The notes beneath the pieces were generated by a model, which was not told the DNA's origin, did no database searches, and saw only the letters and a list, made by a program, of their open reading frames with translations. The position numbers and the translations under genes are program-made. Below are positions 53,619-61,745 of a DNA stretch of 64,000 nt, piece after piece (the stretch's first letter is position 1; every line of letters begins with the position of its first letter). The stretch comes from Pseudomonas sp. H3(2019) (lineage in GTDB: Bacteria > Pseudomonadota > Gammaproteobacteria > Pseudomonadales > Pseudomonadaceae), in the NCBI RefSeq assembly GCF_007713465.1, contig NZ_VMSG01000007.1, forward strand, positions 148,060-212,059, in the 5' to 3' direction.

Positions 53619-53882
53619 ATGAACATGCGTATTTTTCTGGTGGCCTCTGCCCTCGCCTGCACCGGGTTTACCGGGCTGGCGCTGGCCGACTCCGCACCTT
53701 CCCAGCCTGTGCCGTATCACTACGGAATGTCGCTGCACGTCAAGAAAGTGGTTTCGATGACCGAGCCCACAACACAAGACTGCAAGGTGGTGACGGCGGA
53801 GATGAAGTTCATCGACAACGTGGGTAAACAGGAGGACATCAGCTACCTCAAGCTGTCGGATGCCTGTAACTATCAGAACTGA
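53619..53882 (+). CDS. DUF2790 small secreted protein
   Basis: 87 residues: signal peptide 1-22 (MRIFLVASALACTGFTGLALA) and a mature DUF2790 domain (VPYHYGMSLHVKKVVSM, then CKVVTAEMKFIDN, ISYLKLSDAC). This family is common in several copies in Pseudomonas, some induced by copper or other stress in published work, without known function. Start chosen at the ATG with GGAG upstream; the frame is open about 200 bp earlier. Confidence 0.82.
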   Translation: MNMRIFLVASALACTGFTGLALADSAPSQPVPYHYGMSLHVKKVVSMTEPTTQDCKVVTAEMKFIDNVGKQEDISYLKLSDACNYQN

Positions 53883-53929
53883 GTCATGTCGCTGCGCAGC
53901 GGCAGGCATTTAGCGATGGGCGAGAGCTA

Positions 53930-53951
53930 GGCCAAAGGTTATGCTTTGGCC
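53930..53951 (+). terminator. hairpin after DUF2790 gene
   Basis: GGCCAAAG-GTTATG-CTTTGGCC, an 8-bp perfect stem with a 6-nt loop, 48 bp after the DUF2790 stop. No T tract, so weak or Rho-aided. Confidence 0.5.
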
Positions 53952-53978
53952 TCCCCCTTACTGCCGCAAGGATTCGCC

Positions 53979-54377
53979 ATGCAGTTGTCGTTTCGCACAC
54001 TGTCGATGTTTACCGCAGGTCTGAGTTTTACGCTGGCGCTGGTCTGGGGGTTTATACCCGAGGTGATGCTGTCGATCTGGAGTATCGGGTACTCGGACGC
54101 GACAGGGTTGGTGGCCAGACGCAGTGCGATGTTGTTTGTGGCGCTGGGCGTGATGTTTTATCAGGCTCGCAACGCGCCGCCATCCGTTTCGCGTAGCGCG
54201 CTGAGCGGCGGTCTCGTGGTGGGGGTTTTCGGGCTGGCCACACTGGGTGTCGGTGAATGGCTCAGTGGCCACGCCGGCCCAGGCATCTTGCTGGCAGTGA
54301 CAGTGGAGATTGCGCTGGGCCTGGCATTTCTCCAGACCCAGCGTGTATCCGCCGAGTTCGCAGAAACCGTGGATTAA
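53979..54377 (+). CDS. small integral membrane protein
   Basis: 132 residues with four predicted membrane helices (about 8-28, 43-62, 71-90, 96-114). No recognised family; alternation of small hydrophobic segments suggests a four-helix inner-membrane protein. GCAAGG precedes the ATG by seven bases. Its stop overlaps that of the convergent DUF1652 gene (TTAA). Confidence 0.65.
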   Translation: MQLSFRTLSMFTAGLSFTLALVWGFIPEVMLSIWSIGYSDATGLVARRSAMLFVALGVMFYQARNAPPSVSRSALSGGLVVGVFGLATLGVGEWLSGHAGPGILLAVTVEIALGLAFLQTQRVSAEFAETVD

Positions 54378-54646
54378 TGCGCACGGACCTTTGACGCGAG
54401 CACATGGCTGCCGGGGGTGTGATCCTCCAGGTCGTGGCGCAATTCAGCGATCAGATCGTTGATTTCACGACAGCCGTTAAGAGCGTTCGCGTCGATGCCG
54501 GTCACCACCAGATCCAGTTGGTCCGTCTGGTGGTTGTCGTAGACCTTGACGGTCATCGACAGGTCCGGTGACAAGGTGCATTGGCAACGTTTAGGCAAAA
54601 AGCTGTGTTCAATGATATTGCGAAGTTCCAAGGCAGAAAGAAACAT
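54374..54646 (-). CDS. DUF1652 protein
   Basis: 90 residues of the Pseudomonas-specific DUF1652 family: SALELRNIIEHSFLPKRCQC at the N-terminus, TVKVYD and LVVTGIDANAL in the middle, INDLIAELRHDLE near the end. Function unknown. GGAGGG precedes ATG at 54646; the frame is open further upstream. Confidence 0.82.
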   Translation of the reverse strand: MFLSALELRNIIEHSFLPKRCQCTLSPDLSMTVKVYDNHQTDQLDLVVTGIDANALNGCREINDLIAELRHDLEDHTPGSHVLASKVRAH

Positions 54647-54964
54647 TACAACCCTCCCTTTTTGTAGGACCATCGATCAATCGTCGGGTTAACCGCCGTC
54701 AGTCTTGCTCATCCTTATCTCGCGGTTTTTCCTAGCGTGTTTTTCATGCACTGGAATGAAGCATAAAGCATGCCCGGGAATTCGCACGACGGGCCGTCGG
54801 TAAATCAGCGATTTGCGACGAACTGCCGAGTGGCCTCATGCAAAACGCATGATTGCCACTAATCATCCCGCACGTTGCCAGCTTCGCCGTCGTGGTTTGC
54901 ATTGAGCGGCCAGCACAGTGAGAATGCTCGCGGTCACTGACTCAACCAAGAGCAAGGAGGCATC
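54647..54964. other. intergenic promoter region, DUF1652/ecotin
   Basis: 318 bp between the divergent DUF1652 and ecotin genes. No coding frame is credible. A short hairpin (CGACG-GGC-CGTCG) lies at 54787-54799. It probably holds both promoters; I see no recognisable operator. Confidence 0.5.
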
Positions 54965-55444
54965 ATGCGCTCATCTATTCTCACCGCGTCGGCGGTGCTG
55001 CTGTCCGGTCTGTCCACTCTGGCCAGCGCTGCGAAACTCGAAGACGTTGCCCCCTATCCCAAGGCTGAAAGCGGCTTTACCCGCCAGGTGATTCACTTGG
55101 CGCCGCAAACCCGTGAAGACAACTACCAGGTCGAAATCCTCGCTGGCAAAACCCTGACTGTCGATTGCAATCACCAGCGTCTGGGTGGCGCGTTAGAGGA
55201 GAAAAACCTCGAAGGCTGGGGTTATCCGTTCTATCGACTGGAGAAAGTCATCGGCCCGATGAGCACTTTGATGGCGTGCCCGGATGGCAAGAGCAAACAG
55301 GACTTCGTGCCGGTCGTCGGCGATGGTTTCCGGCTGCGTTACAACAGCAAGCTGCCGATTGTGGTCTACGTGCCAAAGGACGTCGAAATGCGCTACCGGA
55401 TCTGGTCGGCGTCGGACAAGGTCGAGAAAGCCCGTCAAGAATAA
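54965..55444 (+). CDS. eco: ecotin, periplasmic serine protease inhibitor
   Basis: 159 residues. Signal peptide (1-22, cleavage after LASA). The mature protein shows the ecotin landmarks: [22 protein letters not shown] (first Cys), the reactive loop [13 protein letters not shown] (second Cys) and [14 protein letters not shown]. Aligned by eye with E. coli ecotin (STMMAC, P1 Met84), P1 here is Leu. It dimerises in the periplasm and blocks trypsin-like, chymotrypsin-like and elastase-type proteases. AAGGAGG is a strong ribosome site. Confidence 0.93.
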   Translation: MRSSILTASAVLLSGLSTLASAAKLEDVAPYPKAESGFTRQVIHLAPQTREDNYQVEILAGKTLTVDCNHQRLGGALEEKNLEGWGYPFYRLEKVIGPMSTLMACPDGKSKQDFVPVVGDGFRLRYNSKLPIVVYVPKDVEMRYRIWSASDKVEKARQE

Positions 55445-55474
55445 GCCAGGCAAGCGTTCGTAACCTCAGTTACG

Positions 55475-55496
55475 AGCGGACGTTTCTGCGTCCGCT
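55475..55496. terminator. hairpin between convergent eco and threonine dehydratase
   Basis: AGCGGACG-TTTCTG-CGTCCGCT, 8-bp perfect stem, 31 bp after eco and 26 bp before the convergent gene end. A second short stem (CGTAAC/GTTACG) lies just upstream. Confidence 0.6.
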
Positions 55497-55521
55497 GCTC
55501 GCCTGAATCCCTTTCAGCGAC

Positions 55522-56535
55522 TTACACCGGGACGCCGCACAATGCGGCGCGCTCGGCCACATGCCGCAAGTTATCAAAATTGATATTGGCCCCCGAGTCG
55601 ATCGCCACCAGGGTCTGCCCCCGGACACCGGTTTGCGCCACGTATTTCTTGATTCCCGCCACGGCCAGCGCGCCGGATGGCTCAGTGATCGAGCGGGTAT
55701 CGTCGTAGATATTCTTGATCGCCGCGCACAGTTCGTCGTTGCTGACCGTGAGTACTTCATCGACGTGATGGCGACAGATCTCAAAGCCATACGCACCGAT
55801 CTGTGCGACTGCTACGCCATCGGCGAAGGTACCCACGCTCGGCAGCACCACTCGCTCGCCTGCCAACATTGCCGCTTGAAGGCACGCGGAGTGTTCCGAC
55901 TCGACGCCGACGATGCGGATGTCCGGCCGCAGGTATTTGACGTAGGCGGCGATGCCGGCGATCAAACCGCCACCACCCACCGGGACGAAGATTGCGTCCA
56001 ACGGGCCTTGATGCTGACGCAGGATTTCCATGGCCACCGTGCCCTGCCCGGCGATCACGTCCGGATCGTCGAAGGGTGAAACAAAGGTGCGACCGGTTTG
56101 CCGGGCCAGGCTCAATGCGTACTCCAGGGCGAACGGAAAGCTCTCGCCATGCAACAGCGCATTCGCGCCACGGCTACGCACGCCAATGACCTTCAATTCC
56201 GGCGTTGACGTGGGCATGACGATACTCGCCTCGATCCCCAACTCCCGCGCCGCCAGTGCCACGCCTTGGGCGTGATTGCCGGCCGAGGCAGTGACCACGC
56301 CGCGAGCCTTTTGCTCGTCGCTCAGTTGGGCCAGTTTGTTGTAGGCGCCGCGAATCTTGAAGGAAAAGGTCGGCTGCAGGTCTTCACGCTTGAGCAGGAT
56401 CTGGTTGCCCAACACCTCGGATAACGCCGGGGCCGCCTGCAAGGGCGTGCGCACCGCCAGTTCATAAACCGGTGCGGAGAGGATTTTTTTCACGTAGTGC
56501 TCAAGCAGAGCCTGCTTGTCGGTGTTGGTGTCCAT
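55522..56535 (-). CDS. ilvA: threonine dehydratase, catalytic domain only
   Basis: 337 residues of the PLP fold-type II threonine/serine dehydratase family. PLP lysine in PTFSFKIRGAYNKL (about residue 60); SAGNHAQG binds the substrate carboxylate; the glycine loop VGGGGLIAG is near 187. The C-terminal ACT-like regulatory half of E. coli IlvA (514 residues) is absent, so isoleucine feedback on the enzyme is not expected. Instead a leader peptide and terminator upstream suggest control by attenuation. GGAG lies before the ATG at 56535. It makes 2-oxobutanoate for isoleucine; a catabolic TdcB-like role is the alternative. Confidence 0.85.
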   Translation of the reverse strand: MDTNTDKQALLEHYVKKILSAPVYELAVRTPLQAAPALSEVLGNQILLKREDLQPTFSFKIRGAYNKLAQLSDEQKARGVVTASAGNHAQGVALAARELGIEASIVMPTSTPELKVIGVRSRGANALLHGESFPFALEYALSLARQTGRTFVSPFDDPDVIAGQGTVAMEILRQHQGPLDAIFVPVGGGGLIAGIAAYVKYLRPDIRIVGVESEHSACLQAAMLAGERVVLPSVGTFADGVAVAQIGAYGFEICRHHVDEVLTVSNDELCAAIKNIYDDTRSITEPSGALAVAGIKKYVAQTGVRGQTLVAIDSGANINFDNLRHVAERAALCGVPV

Positions 56536-56565
56536 CAACGTCTCCTGGCTTTGTTCACGGCCCCG

Positions 56566-56601
56566 GAGACAGAAAATGAAAACCCGCCTCCAGGGCGGGT
56601 T
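56566..56601 (-). terminator. attenuator terminator upstream of ilvA
   Basis: Read on the minus strand: AACCCGCC-CTGGA-GGCGGGTT followed by TTCATTTTC. An 8-bp stem with a T-rich end lies between the leader peptide and ilvA, 31 bp before the ilvA start. Its 5' arm can instead pair with GGCGGG in the leader. Confidence 0.8.
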
Positions 56602-56616
56602 GGGTGCAGTCGTCAG

Positions 56617-56682
56617 CTAGCCCGCCAAATAAGGAATGGCGGTAATAATGCTTGGCTGGCGGCGCGATACGGTGGAAGTCAT
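56617..56682 (-). CDS. Ile/Thr leader peptide of the ilvA attenuator
   Basis: A 21-residue peptide, MTSTVSRRQPSIITAIPYLA plus a final Gly. It carries the run Ile-Ile-Thr-Ala-Ile, followed by a stop, a short gap and an intrinsic terminator before ilvA. The nucleotides form the four arms of classical attenuation: CCGCCA (arm 1, inside the Thr-Ala-Ile codons), TGGCGGG (arm 2), AACCCGCC (arm 3), GGCGGGTT (arm 4). Stalling at the Ile codons would free arm 2 to pair with arm 3 and prevent termination. The ribosome site is weak (CGAG). Confidence 0.72.
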   Translation of the reverse strand: MTSTVSRRQPSIITAIPYLAG

Positions 56683-56806
56683 GGCTCGAAATTAGCTGCG
56701 GGTGAAAGGCAAGTCAATGGCCTATTTTCTGCCGGATGCGATAGTTGATCGCTAACAGGGCTCAAGCTGAAACCTCAACGTCACGGGCCCGGTCTTCAGC
56801 AATAGC

Positions 56807-58392
56807 TCACCAGGCTTGCCCACGACGCTTGAGTTCGAGCCTGCGGACGAACTCCTCGAGCACCAGTGAATACAGATCGTCCTGCAAGTAAGCATCTTCG
56901 ATACCGGCGTCGATGTTCGGGTTGTCGTTGACCTCGATCACCACCACTTTGTCGCCGGACTGCTTGAGGTCGACGCCATACAGACCGTCGCCGATGAGGT
57001 TGGCGGTTTTCACTGCAAGGTCCACCACCGCCTTGGGCGCCTCATGAACCGCCAGGGTACGGCATTCGCCGTTGATGTCCTGGCCCTTGGCTTTGTGGTT
57101 GTAAATCTGCCAATGCCCTTTGGACATGAAGTACTGGCAAGCGAAAATCGGTTTGCGGTTGAGCACGCCTATGCGCCAATCGTACTCGGTGTAGAAGAAC
57201 TCCTGAGCCAGTAGCAATACCGAGTGCTCGAACAGTTCGGCGGTGGCTTCGAGCAAGGCTTGCTGACTTTCGACCTTGATCACCCCTCGCGAGAAGCAGC
57301 CGTCAGGAATTTTCAGCACCAATGGAAAACCCAGTCGCTCGCCCACCCGCTCAAAATCTTCCGGTCGCTCCTTGTAGAGAATTTCCGTGGCCGGCATGCC
57401 CAGTTGATGACTGTTGAGCAAGTCGGTCAGGTAGACCTTGTTGGTACAGCGCAGAATTGATGCCGGGTCGTCCATCACCACCAAGCCTTCACTTTCGGCC
57501 TTTTTCGCAAATCGGTAGGTATGGTTATCGACGCTGGTGGTCTCGCGGATCAGCAACCCGTCGTATTCGGCGATACGCGCGTAGTCCTTGCGCTCGATCA
57601 ACTCGACATCGATGCCCAGGCCCTTGCCCACCCGAACGAAATTCTCCAACGCCCTGGCATTGGATGGCGGCAGCGCTTCCTGCGGATCGTGGAGGATTGC
57701 CAGGTCATAACGGGCCAGCCGGCGTGAACGCGGCACGCGCCAGATCTTGCGACTGAAGTTGTCCAGAGCGTTGGCGAAGTGATCCTCCTGATCTTCTCGC
57801 AACTTATGTAACGCGCCAGACTTAACGCCTTCGATGTGCCAGCCGTTACGTCGGCGAAACTCCACCAGCAATATTGGACACGGGAACACTTCAAACAATT
57901 GACGCGCTAAATCCTGCAACGGCTCGATATTGGTCTTGCCGAAATACAGTGTCAGGGTAAACCCTTCAGTATCACTGTAAAGGTGATTATTCAGCGCTTT
58001 GTCCAAGGCTTTATCCAGGTCATCCAGGGACAGACCATACAGGGATTTGCGTGTCAGTTCACTGATGGTTCGCACCGAAGGAATCACCTTGTGCCCCCGG
58101 GCTTCGGCCAGTAATGAGCAGTAATAACCGTGCCCCAGATACTTGTAGCTGCGGCACAGGTTGATCACCTGTACCCGTTTGCCCTGCTCGCTGCCACGGG
58201 TTTGCTCGAGGTATTCCTGGGCACTGACGATGTCTTCACTGGGGAAGTAAGACGCCCAGTCTTCCTTGCGCTCGACAATAATAATCAGCTGACTGGAAGT
58301 TCTCGAAGCCTCTGATAAATAAGTAGCCTGGGTTATTGCTGTCGGCAATCTTTGCTCCGATACTTCACGCCAATGACCTTGTAGCGCTGACA
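56807..58392 (-). CDS. RimK-like ATP-grasp ligase with N-terminal RLAN-type domain
   Basis: About 528 residues. The N-terminal half (20-215; LIIIVERKEDWASYFPSEDIVSAQEYL in parts, then NLCRSYKYLGHGYYCSLLAEARGHKVIPS) is the RimK-like N-terminal (RLAN) domain. The C-terminal half (230-520) is an ATP-grasp domain (FPLVLKIPDGCFSRGVIKV, DWRIGVLNRKPIFACQYFM, and the metal-binding VIEVNDNPNIDAGIED). Such enzymes join an amino acid to a carboxylate with ATP. It is divergent from a GNAT/C39 peptidase gene, a known conserved neighbour; the modified target is unknown. Starts at 58416 or 58392 are both possible. Confidence 0.82.
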
Positions 58393-58485
58393 TAGTGATT
58401 GATCCGTTGGAGAACATGACACTTCTTATTAAGCACGAACTTTTTCGAAAGTCCCGTTTCGTTACGCAACTTTTACGGCGGTCAT

Positions 58486-59583
58486 ATGAATCTTGTCTTT
58501 CGCCTTGCAGTACTGGATGACCTGGCAGCACTCCTGGAACTTGAACAGCAATGTTTCACCACTGATCGGCTCAACAGCCGTAGTTTTCAATGGATGATCA
58601 ATCGTGCCCACGGGCAGTTGATCGTCGCCGAACACGCGGACCAACTGCTCGGTTACGCCTTGGTGCTGTTTCACCGAGGCACCTCGCTGGCACGGCTGTA
58701 CTCGATTGCCATTGCAGTTCAGGCCCGCGGCACTGGCCTAGGTAAACAGCTACTGGAAACAATCGAGGCCTGCGCGCTGGAGCACGATTGCGCCTATCTG
58801 CGCCTGGAAGTGCGTACCGACAACCCAGCAGCGATTGCGTTGTACGAGCGCAACGGCTACCGGCGTTTTGCACTGATTCACGACTACTACGAGGATCACG
58901 CGGATGCCTTACGCCTGGAAAAGCGCATCCTCGAACACCGCGATGGCCGCAGCATCAGCGTGCCCTACTATGCGCAAACCACCGATTTCACCTGTGGCCC
59001 TGCGTGCCTGTTGATGGCCATGAGTGCATTGCAACCGACTCGTATCATGGAGCGCCGTGAAGAAGTACAACTCTGGCGTGAGGCGACCACCGTGTTCATG
59101 ACCTCCGGCCACGGCGGCTGTAGCCCTCAGGGGCTGGCGCTGGCAGCCTGGCGGCGGGGTTTCCGGGTGCGCTTGCAGGTCAGCATGAGCGGGGCACTGT
59201 TTCTCAACGGTGTACGCGATGAGCATAAAAAAGACGTCATGCGCCTGGTGCACGATGAGTTCCAGACCCAACTAGAGCACAGCGATATCGAGCAAGTGCC
59301 GGGAGGCTTGCTGGACCTGCCTCGGTTGCTGGCCGATGGCGGGCAGCCACTGGTGTTGATCAGCAGCTACCGCCTGACCCGTTCGAAGGCACCGCACTGG
59401 GTGATCGTTACCGATTGCGACGAAGAGTTTGTTTACCTGCACGATCCGGACGTCGACCACAGCCAGCACCGCCAGCCGATGGATTGCCAACACTTGCCGG
59501 TCAGCCATGGCGAGTTTGACAAAATGTGCGGTTTTGGTCGCGGCAAGCTGCGGGCGGCGGTGGTGGTGTATGGCCGAGGGTGA
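58486..59583 (+). CDS. GNAT acetyltransferase fused to C39-like peptidase
   Basis: 365 residues. Residues 1-150 are a GNAT domain (SIAIAVQARGTGLGKQLLE binds acetyl-CoA; AIALYERNGYRRF). Residues 155-360 are a C39-like papain-fold peptidase: Cys 170 in DFTCGPACLLMAM, His 304 in APHWVIVTD, Asp 320 in LHDPD. This fusion beside RLAN-ATP-grasp ligases was noted by comparative genomics and proposed to form a peptide-modification or peptide-synthesis system. It is divergent from the ligase across about 90 bp, so the two share a promoter region. Confidence 0.85.
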   Translation: MNLVFRLAVLDDLAALLELEQQCFTTDRLNSRSFQWMINRAHGQLIVAEHADQLLGYALVLFHRGTSLARLYSIAIAVQARGTGLGKQLLETIEACALEHDCAYLRLEVRTDNPAAIALYERNGYRRFALIHDYYEDHADALRLEKRILEHRDGRSISVPYYAQTTDFTCGPACLLMAMSALQPTRIMERREEVQLWREATTVFMTSGHGGCSPQGLALAAWRRGFRVRLQVSMSGALFLNGVRDEHKKDVMRLVHDEFQTQLEHSDIEQVPGGLLDLPRLLADGGQPLVLISSYRLTRSKAPHWVIVTDCDEEFVYLHDPDVDHSQHRQPMDCQHLPVSHGEFDKMCGFGRGKLRAAVVVYGRG

Positions 59584-59673
59584 TCGCACGCTGTTTGGGT
59601 GTTGAAAGTTCCGCCACACTCGCAGGCAAACAGAACACCGCACGGCAGCGCCTGCCAATGCCATCAATGCCAC

Positions 59674-60051
59674 TCAATAACTGCTGGTGTCAGGATCTCG
59701 GGGTGGTGTGCTGGGCGGGATATACGGTTTGACCGTACCCGGCGCAGTGCCGTTGCGCGGATAGCCATTGCCGATCCCGCCGTTTTCGAGGGTCGGTGGA
59801 CGGGGAACAGGTACGGTGTTCGGCCCGCGAATGACCGGCGCGCTAGGTTGGGTGCCCTGCATACTGTTGGGATTGGCCCGGCGAATCGGGTTGTTGTAGG
59901 GGTTATCGGAGTTGTCAGGGAGATTCTGGGCCAGCAGTACCGGATACTCCACCGTGGCAGCCAGCATGCCGATGTCTGCGCCGGCCTGGGTCAGAGTGCC
60001 AAGCAAGCCACTCAACGCCAAGGCGCTGGTACCGAGCACAAACCTGTTCAT
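59674..60051 (-). CDS. proline-rich secreted protein
   Basis: 125 residues: Sec signal 1-30 (MNRFVLGTSALALSGLLG) and a low-complexity mature part rich in Pro, Asn and Gly with no stable domain. No family recognised. ATG at 60051 with GGA upstream; probably exported and disordered. Convergent with the GNAT-C39 gene. Confidence 0.6.
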   Translation of the reverse strand: MNRFVLGTSALALSGLLGTLTQAGADIGMLAATVEYPVLLAQNLPDNSDNPYNNPIRRANPNSMQGTQPSAPVIRGPNTVPVPRPPTLENGGIGNGYPRNGTAPGTVKPYIPPSTPPRDPDTSSY

Positions 60052-60223
60052 GGTGGAGTTCCTCCAGTACATGCAGATAGGGTCTTCGATAACACGCTAC
60101 GCGCAGGATTCGCCCCTGTGAAGACAATACTCCAGCGCAGAAGTAACACCGATTGAGCGCAGCGCAGACCGGCCGGAAAACCTCACCGCGCGCCAGCAAA
60201 AGCTGCTGACGCGTGGATCGTGC

Positions 60224-61123
60224 TCAGATCAAAACAATAATGGCCAGCAAGCCGCCGAAAATCGCCCACTTTTCCAGGTAGTAACGCGTCCGGTTGCGCT
60301 TTTTCAGTTCTTTACCGCGCAGACGGACTTTGTAGATTTTGCCGAAAAACCGGTTCAAGCCACCGGTTTTATCGCCAGCATCGTTTGGCGCGCCAGCAGC
60401 GGACATCACGTTGCGGCTGAACCAGCGATTGAACGCTGTGGCCCAGCGGTACTTCAACGGGCGCTCGATGTCGCAGAACAGGATGATGCGGTTCTGCTGG
60501 GTGGTGTTCTCGGCGTAGTGAATGTAAGTCTCGTCGAACATCACCGCCTCGCCATCACGCCAGTGATAGCGCTCGCCGTCGACGTCGATGTAGCAACCTT
60601 CATCGTTAGGCGTTTCCAGACCCAGGTGGTAACGGTACGAGCCGGCATACGGGTCACGGTGACGGACCAGTTTCGAGCCCGGTGGCAATTCGGCGAACAT
60701 CGCCGCCTTGATCGAGCCGATGCTTTGCACCAGCTCCGTGGTACGCGGGCAGAGCTTGGTGGCCGACGGGTGGCTGTCGCCGTACCATTTCAGATAGAAG
60801 CGCTTCCAGCCGGTTTTGAAGAACGAGTTGAAGCCCACATCGTCGTATTGGTCCGAGCGCTTGATCTCCCCTGCCCTGAGCAGATTTTGGCCTTCGGCGC
60901 GGATTTCCTGCCAATTGGCCTGCAAGGGGCTCAGGTCCGGGAAGTCGGCCGGGTCGAGGTAAGGCTTGTTGGGGATTTTCGAAAACAGGTACAGGAAGCA
61001 GTTGATCGGCGCCAGAAAGGTCGAATGGTCACTCAACTGGCGACTCAGTTTGTGCCGGATGCGACCACGTAGATGCACATACGCAATGGATAAAACGTAG
61101 AGGGAGACAATGATGAGTTTCAC
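60224..61123 (-). CDS. lpxO: lipid A 2-hydroxylase LpxO (Asp/Asn beta-hydroxylase family)
   Basis: 299 residues with an N-terminal membrane segment (1-18) and a C-terminal one (288-299 region, WAIFGGLLAIIVLI) around a cytoplasmic Fe(II)/2-oxoglutarate dioxygenase domain. Metal ligands: HRDPY (about 155-159) and a distal His in ETYIHYAENTTQQNR. Matches LpxO of Salmonella and Pseudomonas, which hydroxylate the secondary acyl chain of lipid A. Alone, with a 600-bp promoter side. Confidence 0.9.
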   Translation of the reverse strand: MKLIIVSLYVLSIAYVHLRGRIRHKLSRQLSDHSTFLAPINCFLYLFSKIPNKPYLDPADFPDLSPLQANWQEIRAEGQNLLRAGEIKRSDQYDDVGFNSFFKTGWKRFYLKWYGDSHPSATKLCPRTTELVQSIGSIKAAMFAELPPGSKLVRHRDPYAGSYRYHLGLETPNDEGCYIDVDGERYHWRDGEAVMFDETYIHYAENTTQQNRIILFCDIERPLKYRWATAFNRWFSRNVMSAAGAPNDAGDKTGGLNRFFGKIYKVRLRGKELKKRNRTRYYLEKWAIFGGLLAIIVLI

Positions 61124-61745
61124 GGGAATTCGTCACAGTTCAGAAGAGTACATGCCGCGCGCCACAAGCCTGACTTGAACGCAGCGTCCGAGATCCAACT
61201 ATCAAATGAATCGGTCAAGCACGAAAGCCTGAGCAGAAAGCTAGCTCATGGCCACTGGGGCGTATTTTAGTCATACTTTGTAATCAAGGGTTAACTTACA
61301 TTTGTGAAAAACGGTGCAGGCGTTGTGCCAGAAACGCGCCTGTTCAGCCCAACTGAACACAGGACACCATGGAAAGCTGCCGACGATCGTCTCAATAGAC
61401 GTATGCCTGCTGGCTCAAATCATGCGCCGGCTGAACCGCACCGGCTACGCATAATCTCTCCCCCGGCGTCCTGCCGACCGAACGAAAGCCCTTCCTGCTG
61501 CCTCAAGATGTCCTATTGCTGCGCTGCAACCTCCACAAAAGAATTCGATGCCAAACCCGGACCACTCCTTCTGCAGCTCTGTCATTACTCGACTAGGCTA
61601 TAAATCGCCACAGGAGCCAAAGCCATGGGAGACCGGAGTCCGGTTTATTTCGCGCTCTAAATCTAGATCCAACACGGCGTGTATACGGCTTCAGAGCCAA
61701 TACCGATCCGATGTCGGCAACGTAGATTCAACATTGGAGGGAACC
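61124..61745. other. intergenic, no gene seen
   Basis: 622 bp between divergent lpxO and the GGDEF gene. Open frames here (for example 61304-61603) have no recognisable domain and unnatural composition. An AT-rich segment at 61258-61310 is the likely lpxO/GGDEF promoter region. The remainder shows nothing I can name. Confidence 0.5.

Noticed and set aside
56566..56682. T-box riboswitch before ilvA
   Set aside because: No T-box sequence or specifier loop; T-boxes are rare in Proteobacteria, and a leader peptide explains the structure better.
61304..61603. Possible 99-residue gene upstream of the GGDEF gene
   Set aside because: Cys/Ser/Pro-rich random-looking translation and no good start; left as intergenic.
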